Shown in pieces: positions 8,393 through 17,058 of a stretch of 64,000 bases of DNA. Source of the DNA: JASGKO01 sp049840595 (GTDB lineage: Bacteria; Verrucomicrobiota; Verrucomicrobiia; Chthoniobacterales; Chthoniobacteraceae). The DNA lies in NCBI GenBank assembly GCA_049840595.1, contig JASGKO010000006.1:27074-91073 (forward strand). The letters run 5' to 3'. The notes below the pieces were generated by a model. The model did not search any database. It saw only the letters and a list, made by a program, of their open reading frames with translations, and was not told where the DNA came from. Position 1 is the first letter of the stretch. Every line of letters starts with the position of its first letter. The translations under genes and the position numbers were made by a program.

Positions 8393-9100
8393 ATGGAAAG
8401 ACGGTCAATGCAGGAACGAAGCGCGGTTGTTTGGGCGTCCTTTGTGGTTGCGCTCTACGCGATCATGTTGGTGATCGTGATGGCAGCGCTGGGGTTTTTG
8501 CCGCAGGCGTTTAAGGGGGATTCGTTCCAGTTCGTGACCGGGGTGGATAACCGGTTCTTTTACTGGGGATGGTTCGTGTGGTGGCTGGTTTGTCAGGCGG
8601 TGTTGCTGTTGATTCCGGTGCGGGTGGTGAGTCGGCGTCCGGTCACGCGACGGTCGTGGTGGGGGCCGTTGGTAATGACGGGAGTTCTTACATTAGTCCT
8701 GCTGACCTGTGCCTTCTTTATTCTGGCGGTGGTGTTTTCTGATCTGCTCAAGGTGAATGGGGATTACTGGCCCTGGCTGGGGCTGGGCTTGTTTCTCGCG
8801 ATCTGGGTGGGCTGGGCGGTCGTCTTTTTTGGGCGCAGTCGGCGGGTGCAAAACGGGGATCGAAAATCCGGGTTGCTCCAGTGGTTGCTGACGGGCAGTA
8901 TTCTGGAACTGTTGGTCGCGGTGCCGACGCACATTTGGGTCCGCGAAAGCGATGATTGCTGTGCGGGAATTTTCACGCTGTTCGGGCTGGTGATGGGGAT
9001 TCCGATCATGCTGCTTTGCTTTGGCCCGGGCGTTTTTTATCTCTTTGTGGAACGGGCGAAGCGCTTGCGGCCCCGGGTCGACGAAAGTGGGGCGCAATGA
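8393..9100 (+). CDS. Polytopic membrane protein of unknown function
   Basis: 235 residues with about five predicted membrane segments: near residues 12-35 (VVWASFVVALYAIMLVIVM), 55-77, 92-115, 125-145 and a C-terminal helix. A conserved-looking loop reads HIWVRESDDCCAGI and is followed by FGPGVFYLFVERAKR, features I associate with an uncharacterised membrane family. The stop overlaps the ATG of the acetyltransferase gene (ATGA at 9097), so the two are translationally coupled. Function is unknown. Confidence 0.7.
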   Translation: MERRSMQERSAVVWASFVVALYAIMLVIVMAALGFLPQAFKGDSFQFVTGVDNRFFYWGWFVWWLVCQAVLLLIPVRVVSRRPVTRRSWWGPLVMTGVLTLVLLTCAFFILAVVFSDLLKVNGDYWPWLGLGLFLAIWVGWAVVFFGRSRRVQNGDRKSGLLQWLLTGSILELLVAVPTHIWVRESDDCCAGIFTLFGLVMGIPIMLLCFGPGVFYLFVERAKRLRPRVDESGAQ

Positions 9101-9550
9101 ACCCTGCTCCATCCGTCATCCGCTTCCGCGAAATCATCCACGGCTCCGAGGACTACCATCGCGAGTGCGAACTCCGGCAGGCCGTTTTGCGTCGTCCGCT
9201 CGGGCTGGATCTTTACGACGAGGACTTACACTATGAAGCTACCCAGCTACACTTTGGTCTGTTTGAGGGGGCTACGCTGCTCGCCTGTATCGTTACGGTT
9301 CCGCTTGCGACCGCTACGGTCAAGCTCCGCCAGATGGCGGTGGCACCGGATCGGCAAGGGCAGGGAGTGGGGCGTCGGTTGATGGAGCACGTCGAGGCGG
9401 AACTGGTCCGCCGTGGGTACGTCAACGCTTCGCTGCATGCCCGGGCGACGGCGGTGGAATTCTACACCCGGCTCGGCTACGAGGGCGTCGGTGAGGAGTT
9501 TCTTCGAGGTGGGGATTCCGCATCGGAAAATGGAAAAGCGGCTGAAATAG
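9097..9550 (+). CDS. GNAT-family N-acetyltransferase (frame broken near 9503)
   Basis: Starts at the ATGA overlap with the preceding gene. The acetyl-CoA-binding motif A is LRQMAVAPDRQGQGVGRRLM, followed by YVNASLHARATAVEFYTRLGY, so this is a GNAT domain. Near 9503 the frame is off by one base: reading on gives FLRGGDSASENG, whereas dropping one base gives the standard family ending FLEVGIPHRKMEKRLK and a TAG at 9548-9550. The break is probably a sequencing insertion. As read, the frame runs on into comEC and imitates a fusion protein. The substrate is unknown. Confidence 0.85.
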
Positions 9551-9606
9551 TTTTTCAGCCTTTTGCTGCTCGCCTGAAATTGCTCCGTTGTGCATTCTGC
9601 CGCGCG

Positions 9607-11898
9607 ATGCTGTTTGAATCGCTGCGCCAGATGCGGCTGCCGATGGTGGGGCTCGCGGGAAGCGCCATTGCCGGGGTGGTGATGGCGGACTGGCATCCGC
9701 TCCCGATCTGGTGGGGCACCGGGGCGACGCTCTTGCTGGGCTTGCTCACGTTGCGCTGGAGCCGGGGGATCTGGCTGTTTGCGGCCGCGTTTTTCTTCAC
9801 GTTGCATGGGCAGCGAATGATCGATGCGCCGGGCGCGGCAATGGCGGGGCGGCTGGAGGAAAAGCCGCGGGGAGCCGTGATCTCCGGGATGGTGGACGAC
9901 GAGCCGCAGGCAGGCAATGACGAGGGCTGGCGCTTCCCGATGCAGGTGCGGGAATTGCAATTGGACGGACGGCATTACGCATGGGCCGCGCCCGTCCTGG
10001 TCTATTGGAAAGGCGACCGGCCCCGGTATGGCGACGTGGTAGAAATTCGTGGCTACGTGGCAAAAATCCGGCGGGCACGAAATCCCGGTGAGTTCGATTA
10101 CGCGGGCTATCTCAAGCGGCAGGGGATTTATGCCGAGGTGACGATGCGCGGCCCGGAAGGCGGCGAGACCCTCGCCCACGGGCAGGGGAGCGGCTTCTAC
10201 GCGATGGCGCTGGGCGTGCGGGAGTGGATGCAAAACGCACTCCGCCTCGGCCTCGGCGATGCACGCGACATTTCCGGCCTGATCCAGAGCATGACGCTCG
10301 GCCTGCAGGACGACACGCCGCCGGATATGGCGCTGCTTTTCCGCGAGACCGGCACCATGCATCTCTTCGCGGTGAGCGGGATGAATGTCGCCATGCTCGC
10401 GATCATGCTCTGGCTGGTGCTCAAGCCCTTTGGCCTGCGCCGCAGCCGCGCGGTGTGGGTGATGGTGCCGCTGGTCTTTTTCTACGCGGTCCTCACCGGC
10501 CTGAGCGCCTCGGGCGTGCGCTCGGCGCTGATGGTTTCCGCCGTGATGATCGCCTATTCCTCGGAACGGAAATCGCAACCGATCAATCAACTTGCCGCCG
10601 CCGCCGTGCTCATCCTGCTCTGGGATAGCAACCAACTTTTCCTCGCCGGTTTCCAGCTCTCGTTTGGCGTCGTGCTGGCGCTGATGATCCTCGTCACCCC
10701 GCTGCAAAACCGCTGGAAACGTCTCGTCGCGCCCGATCCCTTCATCCCGCGCAAGTTGCTGAGTCTCGGTCGCCGTTTCACCCACTGGGTCGCGGAAGGC
10801 GTGGTCTCGTTTCTCGCGGTCACCTGCGCCTCGTGGCTGGGCTCGTCACCTTTTGGCTGGTGGTATTTTCACATGGTCTCGCCGGTTGGCGTGGCGGCCA
10901 ATCTCGTGGCGGTGCCGCTCGCCTTCTTCGTGATGGCCCTCGGTGCGCTGGCGATCGCGACCGCGCTGTTCAGCAACGGGCTCGCGATCATTTTCAACAA
11001 TGCCAACTGGCTGCTGGCGAAGCTTATCCTCTGGTCGGTGAGCTTCTGCGCGCACCTTCCCGGCGGCCATTTCTACGTTGCGATGCCGCAAGGCCCGGCC
11101 CCGGCGCTCGATCTCACCGTCTTCGATTTTGAAACCGGCGCGGCCTCGCTGTTCTGCCGCCCGGGGGCGAGCTGGCTCGTCGATGCCGGGCGCGACCGCG
11201 ATTTCCAATGGACGTTGCGCGGCAATCTGCAAACGCGCGGGATCAACACGCTCGACAGCCTGTGGCTCACCCGCTCCGGCACCGGCAGCATTGGCGGGGC
11301 GCCGGTGGCGATTGCGGAATTTTCCCCGCGCCAGATTTACGATCCGCCGGTGCGGGAACGTGGTATCGCGTGGAAAGCCCTGCAACAGGCGCTCGCCGCG
11401 GCGCAGCGCACGGATACGCACCTGGCCCGCGGTGACGAAATCCGGGTCGATAACGAAACCGTGATCCGCGTGCTCTACCCGCCGCGCGATCTCGTGCGCA
11501 ATTACGCCGATGACCGCGCGCTGGTCCTGCAAATCGTTCGCCCGCATCTGCGCATTCTCATGATGTCCGGCAGCGGCTTTCTCACGGAGACCTGGCTCTT
11601 GCAACAACCCGACGACCTGCGCTCCGACATCCTCATTAAAGGCCTCAATGCGCACGATATTTCGGGGACCGAGGATTTCATCATGCGGGTGCGGCCCCGG
11701 CTGGTGATCGCCGGCTGGGATGGCTATCGCAACGACCACGGCATCCCGCCCGACTGGGCGCAAATGCTCGCCCTGAAAGGCATTGCTCTGTTTCGACAGG
11801 ATGAAACCGGCGCGGTGACCATTCGCGAGGCTGGCACGGGATGGTCGGCCCAGGCCTTTCTCACCGACCAGAGCTTTTCCGCGAGTCGGTCACCGTAG
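9607..11898 (+). CDS. comEC: ComEC/Rec2-family DNA-uptake channel protein with degenerate metallo-beta-lactamase domain
   Basis: 763 residues from the ATG at 9607 (MLFESLRQMRLPM). It has N-terminal membrane helices, an OB-like DUF4131 region (GDVVEIRGYVAKIRRARNPGEFDYAGYL), and the Competence-domain core LFAVSGMNVAMLAIMLW, LTGLSASGVRSALM and LFLAGFQLSFGVVLALM. The C-terminal domain aligns in layout with the ComEC beta-lactamase-like domain, but the metal motif expected as THxDxDH reads LTRSGTGSIGG and the later HHGS site reads LNAHDISG, so metal binding appears lost. Family role: inner-membrane channel carrying single-stranded DNA into the cell during transformation. Confidence 0.9.
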   Translation: MLFESLRQMRLPMVGLAGSAIAGVVMADWHPLPIWWGTGATLLLGLLTLRWSRGIWLFAAAFFFTLHGQRMIDAPGAAMAGRLEEKPRGAVISGMVDDEPQAGNDEGWRFPMQVRELQLDGRHYAWAAPVLVYWKGDRPRYGDVVEIRGYVAKIRRARNPGEFDYAGYLKRQGIYAEVTMRGPEGGETLAHGQGSGFYAMALGVREWMQNALRLGLGDARDISGLIQSMTLGLQDDTPPDMALLFRETGTMHLFAVSGMNVAMLAIMLWLVLKPFGLRRSRAVWVMVPLVFFYAVLTGLSASGVRSALMVSAVMIAYSSERKSQPINQLAAAAVLILLWDSNQLFLAGFQLSFGVVLALMILVTPLQNRWKRLVAPDPFIPRKLLSLGRRFTHWVAEGVVSFLAVTCASWLGSSPFGWWYFHMVSPVGVAANLVAVPLAFFVMALGALAIATALFSNGLAIIFNNANWLLAKLILWSVSFCAHLPGGHFYVAMPQGPAPALDLTVFDFETGAASLFCRPGASWLVDAGRDRDFQWTLRGNLQTRGINTLDSLWLTRSGTGSIGGAPVAIAEFSPRQIYDPPVRERGIAWKALQQALAAAQRTDTHLARGDEIRVDNETVIRVLYPPRDLVRNYADDRALVLQIVRPHLRILMMSGSGFLTETWLLQQPDDLRSDILIKGLNAHDISGTEDFIMRVRPRLVIAGWDGYRNDHGIPPDWAQMLALKGIALFRQDETGAVTIREAGTGWSAQAFLTDQSFSASRSP

Positions 11899-11920
11899 AA
11901 AATGAAGGCCCTTCTCTCAA

Positions 11921-12556
11921 CTACTGCTTCAGCCCCATCTTCTTCAGCTTCGGCGAGATGACGTAGCTGCAGTAGGGGTTCCGGTCCTTGTTCAGCTTGT
12001 AGTAATCCTGATGATAGTTCTCGGCGGGCCAGAACTTGCTGGCCGGGGTGATCTCGGTGACAATCGGCGCGAAGAATTCCTTCTGCGCGGCGGCCTTGGA
12101 TTCCTCGGCGATCTTCTTCTGCTCGTCGCTGAAGTAAAAGATGGCCGAGCGATACTGCGGCCCGTGATCGTTGCCCTGGCCGTCGAGCTGGGTCGGGTTG
12201 TGCATGTGCCAGAAGGCGGCGAGCAATTCCTTCAGCGAAGTCTTCTTCGGATCAAAGACGATTTCATCGCACTCCGCGTGGCCGGTCTGGTGGCTGCACA
12301 CCTGCTCGTAAGTGGGGTTTTCCTCCTTGCCGCCGCTGTAGCCCGAGGTCACGGAGACGACGCCCGGCAGTTGTTGGAAAACGGCTTCGGTGCACCAGAA
12401 GCAACCTGCCGCGAGAATGATCTTGTCGTCCCCGGCGGGAATGGTGGGTTGAGCAGCGGGTTTATTGGCATCGGGTGCATTCATAGGATCGTCCTGGGAA
12501 CAGGCGGTTAAAGTGGTGGCGACAATCGTCGCAAGGGAAGCAAGCAGCGTTTTCAT
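11921..12556 (-). CDS. msrA: Peptide methionine sulfoxide reductase MsrA, lipoprotein form
   Basis: 211 residues from the ATG at 12556. The N-terminus is a lipoprotein signal peptide (MKTLLASLATIVATTLTACS, lipobox LTAC), so the enzyme is probably membrane-anchored outside the cytoplasm. The catalytic motif is AAGCFWCTEAVF; further family motifs are GYSGG, HAECDEIVFDP, QLDGQGNDHGPQYRSAIF and YHQDYY. A C-terminal Cys (NPYCSYV) is placed as a resolving residue. It reduces methionine-S-sulfoxide in oxidised proteins. It is convergent with comEC, with stops 22 bases apart. Confidence 0.96.
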   Translation of the reverse strand: MKTLLASLATIVATTLTACSQDDPMNAPDANKPAAQPTIPAGDDKIILAAGCFWCTEAVFQQLPGVVSVTSGYSGGKEENPTYEQVCSHQTGHAECDEIVFDPKKTSLKELLAAFWHMHNPTQLDGQGNDHGPQYRSAIFYFSDEQKKIAEESKAAAQKEFFAPIVTEITPASKFWPAENYHQDYYKLNKDRNPYCSYVISPKLKKMGLKQ

Positions 12557-12661
12557 AAGCGGGCAAGGAATGGAATGACTTCTGTGAACGTAAGAGCACG
12601 GGGCGGGGGATTTATTCCAACCGATTTCTTTTTTTAGACAGGATGAACAGGATGGGGATTT

Positions 12662-12725
12662 CCAGCGAAACACGCGAAATAGACGAAATCAGAAATCCTT
12701 TCGTTTCTTTTGCGTATTTCGCTGG
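12662..12725. repeat. Inverted repeat of the CCAGCGAAA type, copy 1
   Basis: Two 27-base arms, 12662-12688 and 12699-12725, start CCAGCGAAACACGCGAAAT and end GCGTATTTCGCTGG, and are imperfect inverted copies around a 10-base spacer. A second copy of the same family lies at 34979-35049. This one lies between msrA and ridA, upstream of both. It is probably a REP- or MITE-like dispersed element. Confidence 0.75.
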
Positions 12726-12843
12726 CCTCATCCTCCGTGTTCTCTGTGCCCTCGGTGGCTCATTTCCCAGCCTGGCGTCCGGATCGTTAAAACCGCGCCC
12801 AATTCGTTGACAGCCACTAGCTGCCGACTACGCTCATGGCCCG

Positions 12844-13224
12844 ATGAAAAAAGTAATTGCTACACCTGATGCCCCCAAGGCAGTTGGCCCCTACTCCCAA
12901 GCGGTGGCCGTGGGAAATCTCCTCTTCTGCGCCGGTCAGATCCCGCTTGATCCGGCCACGGGCGAACTCGTCCCCGGCGACACCGCCGCGCAGGCCGAGC
13001 GCGTGCTCAAGAACATCCAGGGCGTGCTCGCGGCCAATGACATGACTTTCTCCGACGTGGTGAAGACCACCGTCTTCCTCGTCGATCTCGCCGACTTCGG
13101 CAAAATGAACGAAGTCTATGGGCGCTATTTCTCCGAGCCGTTCCCGGCCCGCTCCACCATCCAGGTCGCCGCGCTGCCCAAGGGCTCCAGCGTCGAGATC
13201 GAAGTCACCGCCGCCCGCAGCTAA
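12844..13224 (+). CDS. ridA: RidA-family reactive intermediate (enamine/imine) deaminase
   Basis: 126 residues, the standard RidA length, with an ATG start. Motifs are GPYSQAV, LLFCAGQIPLDPATGELV and the C-terminal PARSTIQVAALPKGSSVEIE, which holds the Arg that binds the substrate carboxylate in the RidA subfamily. Hydrolysis of 2-aminoacrylate and related enamines protects PLP enzymes; that role is known for the family. The gene ends 15 bases before pyrE on the same strand, so they are probably co-transcribed. Confidence 0.95.
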   Translation: MKKVIATPDAPKAVGPYSQAVAVGNLLFCAGQIPLDPATGELVPGDTAAQAERVLKNIQGVLAANDMTFSDVVKTTVFLVDLADFGKMNEVYGRYFSEPFPARSTIQVAALPKGSSVEIEVTAARS

Positions 13225-13239
13225 GAAAAATCATCCGCC

Positions 13240-13807
13240 ATGTCCGAGGAATATCTCCAACTCTTCCGCGAGACGCACGCGCTGCTCGACGGCCATTTCC
13301 TGCTTCGCAGCGGGCTGCACAGCCGCCAGTTCTTCCAGTGCGCGATTTTGCTCCAGCATACGAAGATCGCCGAGCGCGTCTGCGGCGGGCTGGCGGAAAA
13401 GCTGCGCGACATCGAGTGCGAGAGCGTGATCTCGCCTGCGCTGGGCGGCATCATCGTCGGCCAGGAAGTGGGGCGTGCGCTCGGCAAGCGCCACATCTTC
13501 GCCGAGAAGGAGGAGGGAAAGCTCGTGATGCGGCGTGGTTTTCAGATCGCGCCCGGCGAGCGCTTCCTCGTGATCGAGGACGTGGTGACCCGGGGCGGTC
13601 GCGTGCAGGAGACGATTGACATTGTGCGTGGCCTCGGTGGCGTCGTGGCCGCCGTGGGCGTGATCGTGGACCGCAGCGGTGGCAATCGCCCCGATTTCGG
13701 CTGCCCGTTCGTCAGCCTCGTCGAGCTGCAATGTCGAAACCTTCGAGCCGGACAATCTGCCGCCCGATCTTGCCGGGACGAAAGCGATCAAGCCGGGGAG
13801 CAAGTAG
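13240..13807 (+). CDS. pyrE: Orotate phosphoribosyltransferase (frame broken near 13729)
   Basis: Forms OMP from orotate and PRPP in pyrimidine synthesis. It carries YLQLFRETHALLDGHF, the OPRT loop region SPALGGIIVGQEVGRALG and the PRPP motif FLVIEDVVTRGG. Near 13729 one extra base in GAGCTGCAATGTC shifts the frame; removing it gives VELNVETFEPDNLPPDLAG and a stop at 13805-13807, about 188 residues, normal for PyrE. Left uncorrected, the frame runs to 13893 with a nonsense tail through the terminator hairpin. Sequencing error is the likely cause. Confidence 0.93.
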
Positions 13808-13828
13808 GCGGTAATCATTCATGCAAAA

Positions 13829-13866
13829 GGGCCGGAAGCGGAAAGCTTCCGGCCCTTTTTTGTTTT
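13829..13866 (+). terminator. Rho-independent terminator of ridA-pyrE
   Basis: A perfect 11-base stem, GGGCCGGAAGC (13829-13839) with GCTTCCGGCCC (13845-13855), encloses the loop GGAAA and is followed by a run of T. It begins 22 bases after the corrected pyrE stop, which supports the frame correction in that gene. Confidence 0.92.
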
Positions 13867-13876
13867 TTGAGCGATG

Positions 13877-13945
13877 GTAGCGGCGGTCCATGACCGTCGC
13901 TGAATTTCGCGAACCAAGTCGGCGACGGTCATAGACCGCCGCTAC
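13877..13945. repeat. Inverted repeat GTAGCGGCGGTC...GACCGCCGCTAC
   Basis: The 24-base arms, 13877-13900 and 13922-13945, differ at a single position and are separated by 21 bases. It lies between pyrE and glpX, directly after the pyrE terminator. It belongs with the other short palindromic intergenic elements of this window. Confidence 0.8.
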
Positions 13946-13961
13946 AGGTGGTTGTTTTGAA

Positions 13962-13990
13962 TCTCTGCGCCTCCGCGCCTCGGCGGTGAA
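13962..13990. repeat. Single arm related to the ACCGCAGAGG repeat
   Basis: TCTCTGCGCCTCCGCGCC followed by TCGGCGGT is an arm of the same type as the inverted repeat at 4561-4653. No clear partner arm is adjacent. It abuts the stop codon of glpX. Confidence 0.5.
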
Positions 13991-13993
13991 AAA

Positions 13994-15058
13994 TCAGATC
14001 TGATGCTCGCGGTTGTCGGAGCGGAGGTGGATCGTCTTGGTGGCGAGATCGTGGTGCGCGGTGATGTAGCGCACGGTCTTGCTCTTCGCGCGCATGAGGA
14101 TCGAGTGCGTCACCGCCGTCCGTCCCTTCATCCGCACGCCTTGCAGCATCGGGCTGTCGCTGATGCCGGTCGCGCAGAAGATGATGTTCTGCCCGTGGGC
14201 CAGATCGTCGGCGTAGAAAATCTTCCCGATGTCGTCGCCGTAGCCGTTGGCAATCAGCTCCTGCTTTTCCGCTTCGTCGCGGGGCCACATCATGGCCTGC
14301 ATATCGCCGCCCAGGCACTTCAACGCCGCGGCGCTGAGCACGGCTTCCGGCGCGCCGCCGATGCCGAGATAAAGATCGATGCCGCTATCCATGATCGAGG
14401 GGGCAATCGCCGCCGTGATGTCGCCATCGGTGATCATGCGGAGCGCCGCGCCCATTTCGCGCACCTTCGCGATCAGTCCATCGTGACGCGGGCGATCAAG
14501 CACCAGCACCACCAGATCCTGCACCCGCTTGCGAAGGGCGCGGGCGACGGAGATGAGCGTTTCCTCCACCGGGTTGCGCAGTTGCACCGTCTCCAGCCCG
14601 GTGCGCTCCATGTAGCGGACCACCTGCGGGCCGTAGGCGAGCTTCATCATGTAGAAGCTGGGAATGTCCTTCAACGCACCTGCGACGCCGCTTTCCGGGC
14701 TCGCGGCGGTGATGCAGGAGATCGAGTTGTTGCGGCCCTTGGCGATGTTTGTGGTGCCGTCGATCGGATCGAGGGCGATCTCAAATTTCGGGAAGCCGGG
14801 CATCCAGCGGCCCAGGTGCTCGCCCTTGAAGATACCGGGCGCATTGTCCTTGATGCCTTCGCCAATCACCACCTCGCCGCAGATGTCCATGAGATCGAAC
14901 ATGCCGCGAATGGCGTCGCAGGCAGCCGCGTCGGCGAGTTCTTTTTCGCCACGTCCCAGCCAGGAGATGGAGTTGAGGGCAGCGGCTTCGGTGGCGCGAA
15001 CGAAGTCGATTTCAACGATGCGTTCGATGTCGGCGTAGTGTTCTTGTGGTGTTTTCAT
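13994..15058 (-). CDS. glpX: Class II fructose-1,6-bisphosphatase GlpX
   Basis: 354 residues, close to the family norm (~330). The lithium-sensitive phosphatase motifs are DICGEVVIGEGIKDNAPG and ALDPIDGTTNIAKGRNN; further blocks are VVLVLDRPRHDGLI, MITDGDITAAIAPS, DLYLGIGGAPEAVLSAAALK and GISDSPMLQGVR. It hydrolyses fructose-1,6-bisphosphate, possibly also sedoheptulose-1,7-bisphosphate, for gluconeogenesis. It is followed by the intergenic repeats and by pyrE on the opposite strand. The frame is intact. Confidence 0.95.
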   Translation of the reverse strand: MKTPQEHYADIERIVEIDFVRATEAAALNSISWLGRGEKELADAAACDAIRGMFDLMDICGEVVIGEGIKDNAPGIFKGEHLGRWMPGFPKFEIALDPIDGTTNIAKGRNNSISCITAASPESGVAGALKDIPSFYMMKLAYGPQVVRYMERTGLETVQLRNPVEETLISVARALRKRVQDLVVLVLDRPRHDGLIAKVREMGAALRMITDGDITAAIAPSIMDSGIDLYLGIGGAPEAVLSAAALKCLGGDMQAMMWPRDEAEKQELIANGYGDDIGKIFYADDLAHGQNIIFCATGISDSPMLQGVRMKGRTAVTHSILMRAKSKTVRYITAHHDLATKTIHLRSDNREHQI

Positions 15059-15110
15059 TGAGACCCGTTGGGGTGGGTAGGATAGCTAGGGTTGTACCAG
15101 GTTGGAACGA

Positions 15111-16241
15111 TCACGCATGGGACGGAACGAGATCGTGTTCGGGAGAAATATTCCAGCGGGAGGCGATGGCGGCGAGTTCTTCGTTCACCGCCCAGCGGTC
15201 GGGCAGGGGCTCGCCCTCGTGCTGCGGGTTGCCGCCCTTGAGCGTCATGCAGCCGGTGTTGTCGCCAATGGAGTGGATCGCCTCCACCTCTTCGCGCGTG
15301 AGCGTGATTTCCGGCAGCCTGGCCAGTTCCTCCACCTTTTCCTCGATCGGGCGGCCGCCGAGCTCCTGGATGAGCGTCGGCACCACGCTCTTCACCATTG
15401 GGTGGGCGAGGTTCCACAGGCTCGCCAGTTGCAGCATCGTCAGCCCGTGCCGGGCCGCTACTTCGCGCATCTTTTCGATCTTTACGTTACCCGCTTCCAC
15501 CCAGCCGGCGGGACGGAAGGTGCGATGGTCTTGGGGACCAAAGCGGTGCCCGGGCTTCACATCGTCATGGAAGAGGCCGCCGTAATCGACCACCCGGGTA
15601 ATGATGTCCACCCCATGCTTTTCCGCCGCAGGCAGGCACAGATGGCCCGGCCATGGCTCAAGTGGATTGAGGATGATCATGGCCCAGTCGATGAACGCGC
15701 CGAATTTTTCAAAGCACTGGAGAATATCGAGCGTGAAGCCATTCGCCGGGCCGGGCGCGATGCCCAGCCGGTCGGTCAAGCCCGCTTCCTTCACCGCGTT
15801 GAGGGCCTGCCACACCGCTTCGCTGGAATAGCCGATGGAGTCCGGATTATGCAGCAGCAGCAGATCGAACTTCTGCGTATGGCAACGCGCGAGCGATTTT
15901 TCCACGGCCATCCGCACGTATTCCTCATACTGCTCCGGCCCGCGCAGGCGGGGATCGGTGAAGCGGGGGAAGCCCTTCGCGCCCTCGCGCTTGCCGGTGT
16001 AAAAATCGTGGCCGATCATGCCGATCAGGCAATAAGTATCGCGCGGGATGCCTGCCAGCGCCTGGCCCAGCAACGTATCCGCCTCGCCGCTGCCGTACAC
16101 GTCCGCCGTCATGAAAGTGCGGAGGCCCCGGTCGTAAGCCTGGCGTACCAGCGCGAAGAAACGCTCGTCCCCGACCGGTTCGCCGAAGTGCATGAAGCGG
16201 CCACCGCTCCAGATTCCAAAGGCTGTACCAGAGACATTCAT
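15111..16241 (-). CDS. Aldo/keto reductase family protein
   Basis: 376 residues from the ATG at 16241; the open frame upstream to 16457 lies under another gene and is not used. Family features: FMTADVYGSGEADTLLGQAL (Asp/Tyr of the catalytic tetrad), EKSLARCHTQKFDLLLLHNPDS, and the C-terminal nucleotide-binding region KSVVPTLIQELGGRPIEEKV. It is an NAD(P)H-dependent oxidoreductase of the AKR superfamily; the substrate is unknown. It lies 52 bases upstream of glpX on the same strand. No purine-rich ribosome binding site is visible. Confidence 0.85.
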   Translation of the reverse strand: MNVSGTAFGIWSGGRFMHFGEPVGDERFFALVRQAYDRGLRTFMTADVYGSGEADTLLGQALAGIPRDTYCLIGMIGHDFYTGKREGAKGFPRFTDPRLRGPEQYEEYVRMAVEKSLARCHTQKFDLLLLHNPDSIGYSSEAVWQALNAVKEAGLTDRLGIAPGPANGFTLDILQCFEKFGAFIDWAMIILNPLEPWPGHLCLPAAEKHGVDIITRVVDYGGLFHDDVKPGHRFGPQDHRTFRPAGWVEAGNVKIEKMREVAARHGLTMLQLASLWNLAHPMVKSVVPTLIQELGGRPIEEKVEELARLPEITLTREEVEAIHSIGDNTGCMTLKGGNPQHEGEPLPDRWAVNEELAAIASRWNISPEHDLVPSHA

Positions 16242-16456
16242 AGAAAGGAAAAAAGGGTTAAGGAACCAGTCTCGCGCAAACTCCCCGCAAAATGCAATCC
16301 GAGTTCCACGGGATTTCGCCCTTTCACAGGCGGCGACGCAAATTACCCGTGAATCATTCGAAAATGCGCAACTGGGGCTGCGCTGGGTTCCATCCGACTT
16401 GCCGGGCTTATTTTTCGCATGCATTGCGGCCCGAGCCTTGCTACGTAAGTGCCGCA

Positions 16457-16960
16457 ATGTCCGCCCGTTTTTACCTCCTCCCTCTGCTGGCTCTGCTGTT
16501 GCTCCTTGGCGGCTGTGCGGTCACGCCGCCCTACGTTTATCATTACGTTCCGGGGCGGACGGCGATGGTGGCCAACGGGGTCGCCTACGCTCCACCTGCC
16601 GCCCCGCAAATCGTGCGGGATGCCATCGCCGCCGGTAATCAAATCGCCGGGATGCCTTATCGCTACGGCGGCGGGCATGGGACATTTTACGATAGCGGCT
16701 ACGACTGCTCCGGCGCCACCTCCTATGTGCTGCATGCGATCGGGCGCCTGCGCACGCCGACGACTTCCACCGCTTTCCGACACTACGGCGAGAGCGGCTA
16801 CGGACGCTGGATCACCGTCTATGCCCGGCGCGGCCACGTCTTCCTCGTCGTGGCCGGCCTCCGCTTCGACACCGGCTGGGATGGCGATCAAGGCCCCCGC
16901 TGGACCACCCGCAGCCGCCGCAACGACAGCGCCGTGCTCCGGCATCCCTACGGCTTGTAA
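16457..16960 (+). CDS. NlpC/P60-like lipoprotein
   Basis: 167 residues. The lipoprotein signal is strong: MSARFYLLPLLALLLLLGGC with Cys20 as the lipidation site. The domain resembles NlpC/P60 cysteine peptidases: MPYRYGGGHGTFYDSGYDCS gives the catalytic Cys, and RRGHVFLVVAGLRFDTG the catalytic His. Such enzymes cleave cell-wall peptides. The N-terminal part before residue 50 is a short linker. It is divergent from the aldo/keto reductase and followed by a separate short gene. Confidence 0.85.
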   Translation: MSARFYLLPLLALLLLLGGCAVTPPYVYHYVPGRTAMVANGVAYAPPAAPQIVRDAIAAGNQIAGMPYRYGGGHGTFYDSGYDCSGATSYVLHAIGRLRTPTTSTAFRHYGESGYGRWITVYARRGHVFLVVAGLRFDTGWDGDQGPRWTTRSRRNDSAVLRHPYGL

Positions 16961-17058
16961 CCCGATTTTTTCGCCGCGTGTTTCCTGCTTTACATTGCCA
17001 CCCGGTGCGGTAATTTCCCGGCCATCAGCCCGGGTGTTGAGGGGCGAAATGGCAGGGT

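Noticed and set aside
9097..11898. GNAT-ComEC fusion protein
   Set aside because: A one-base shift near 9503 explains it; the acetyltransferase ends normally at 9550 in the other frame.
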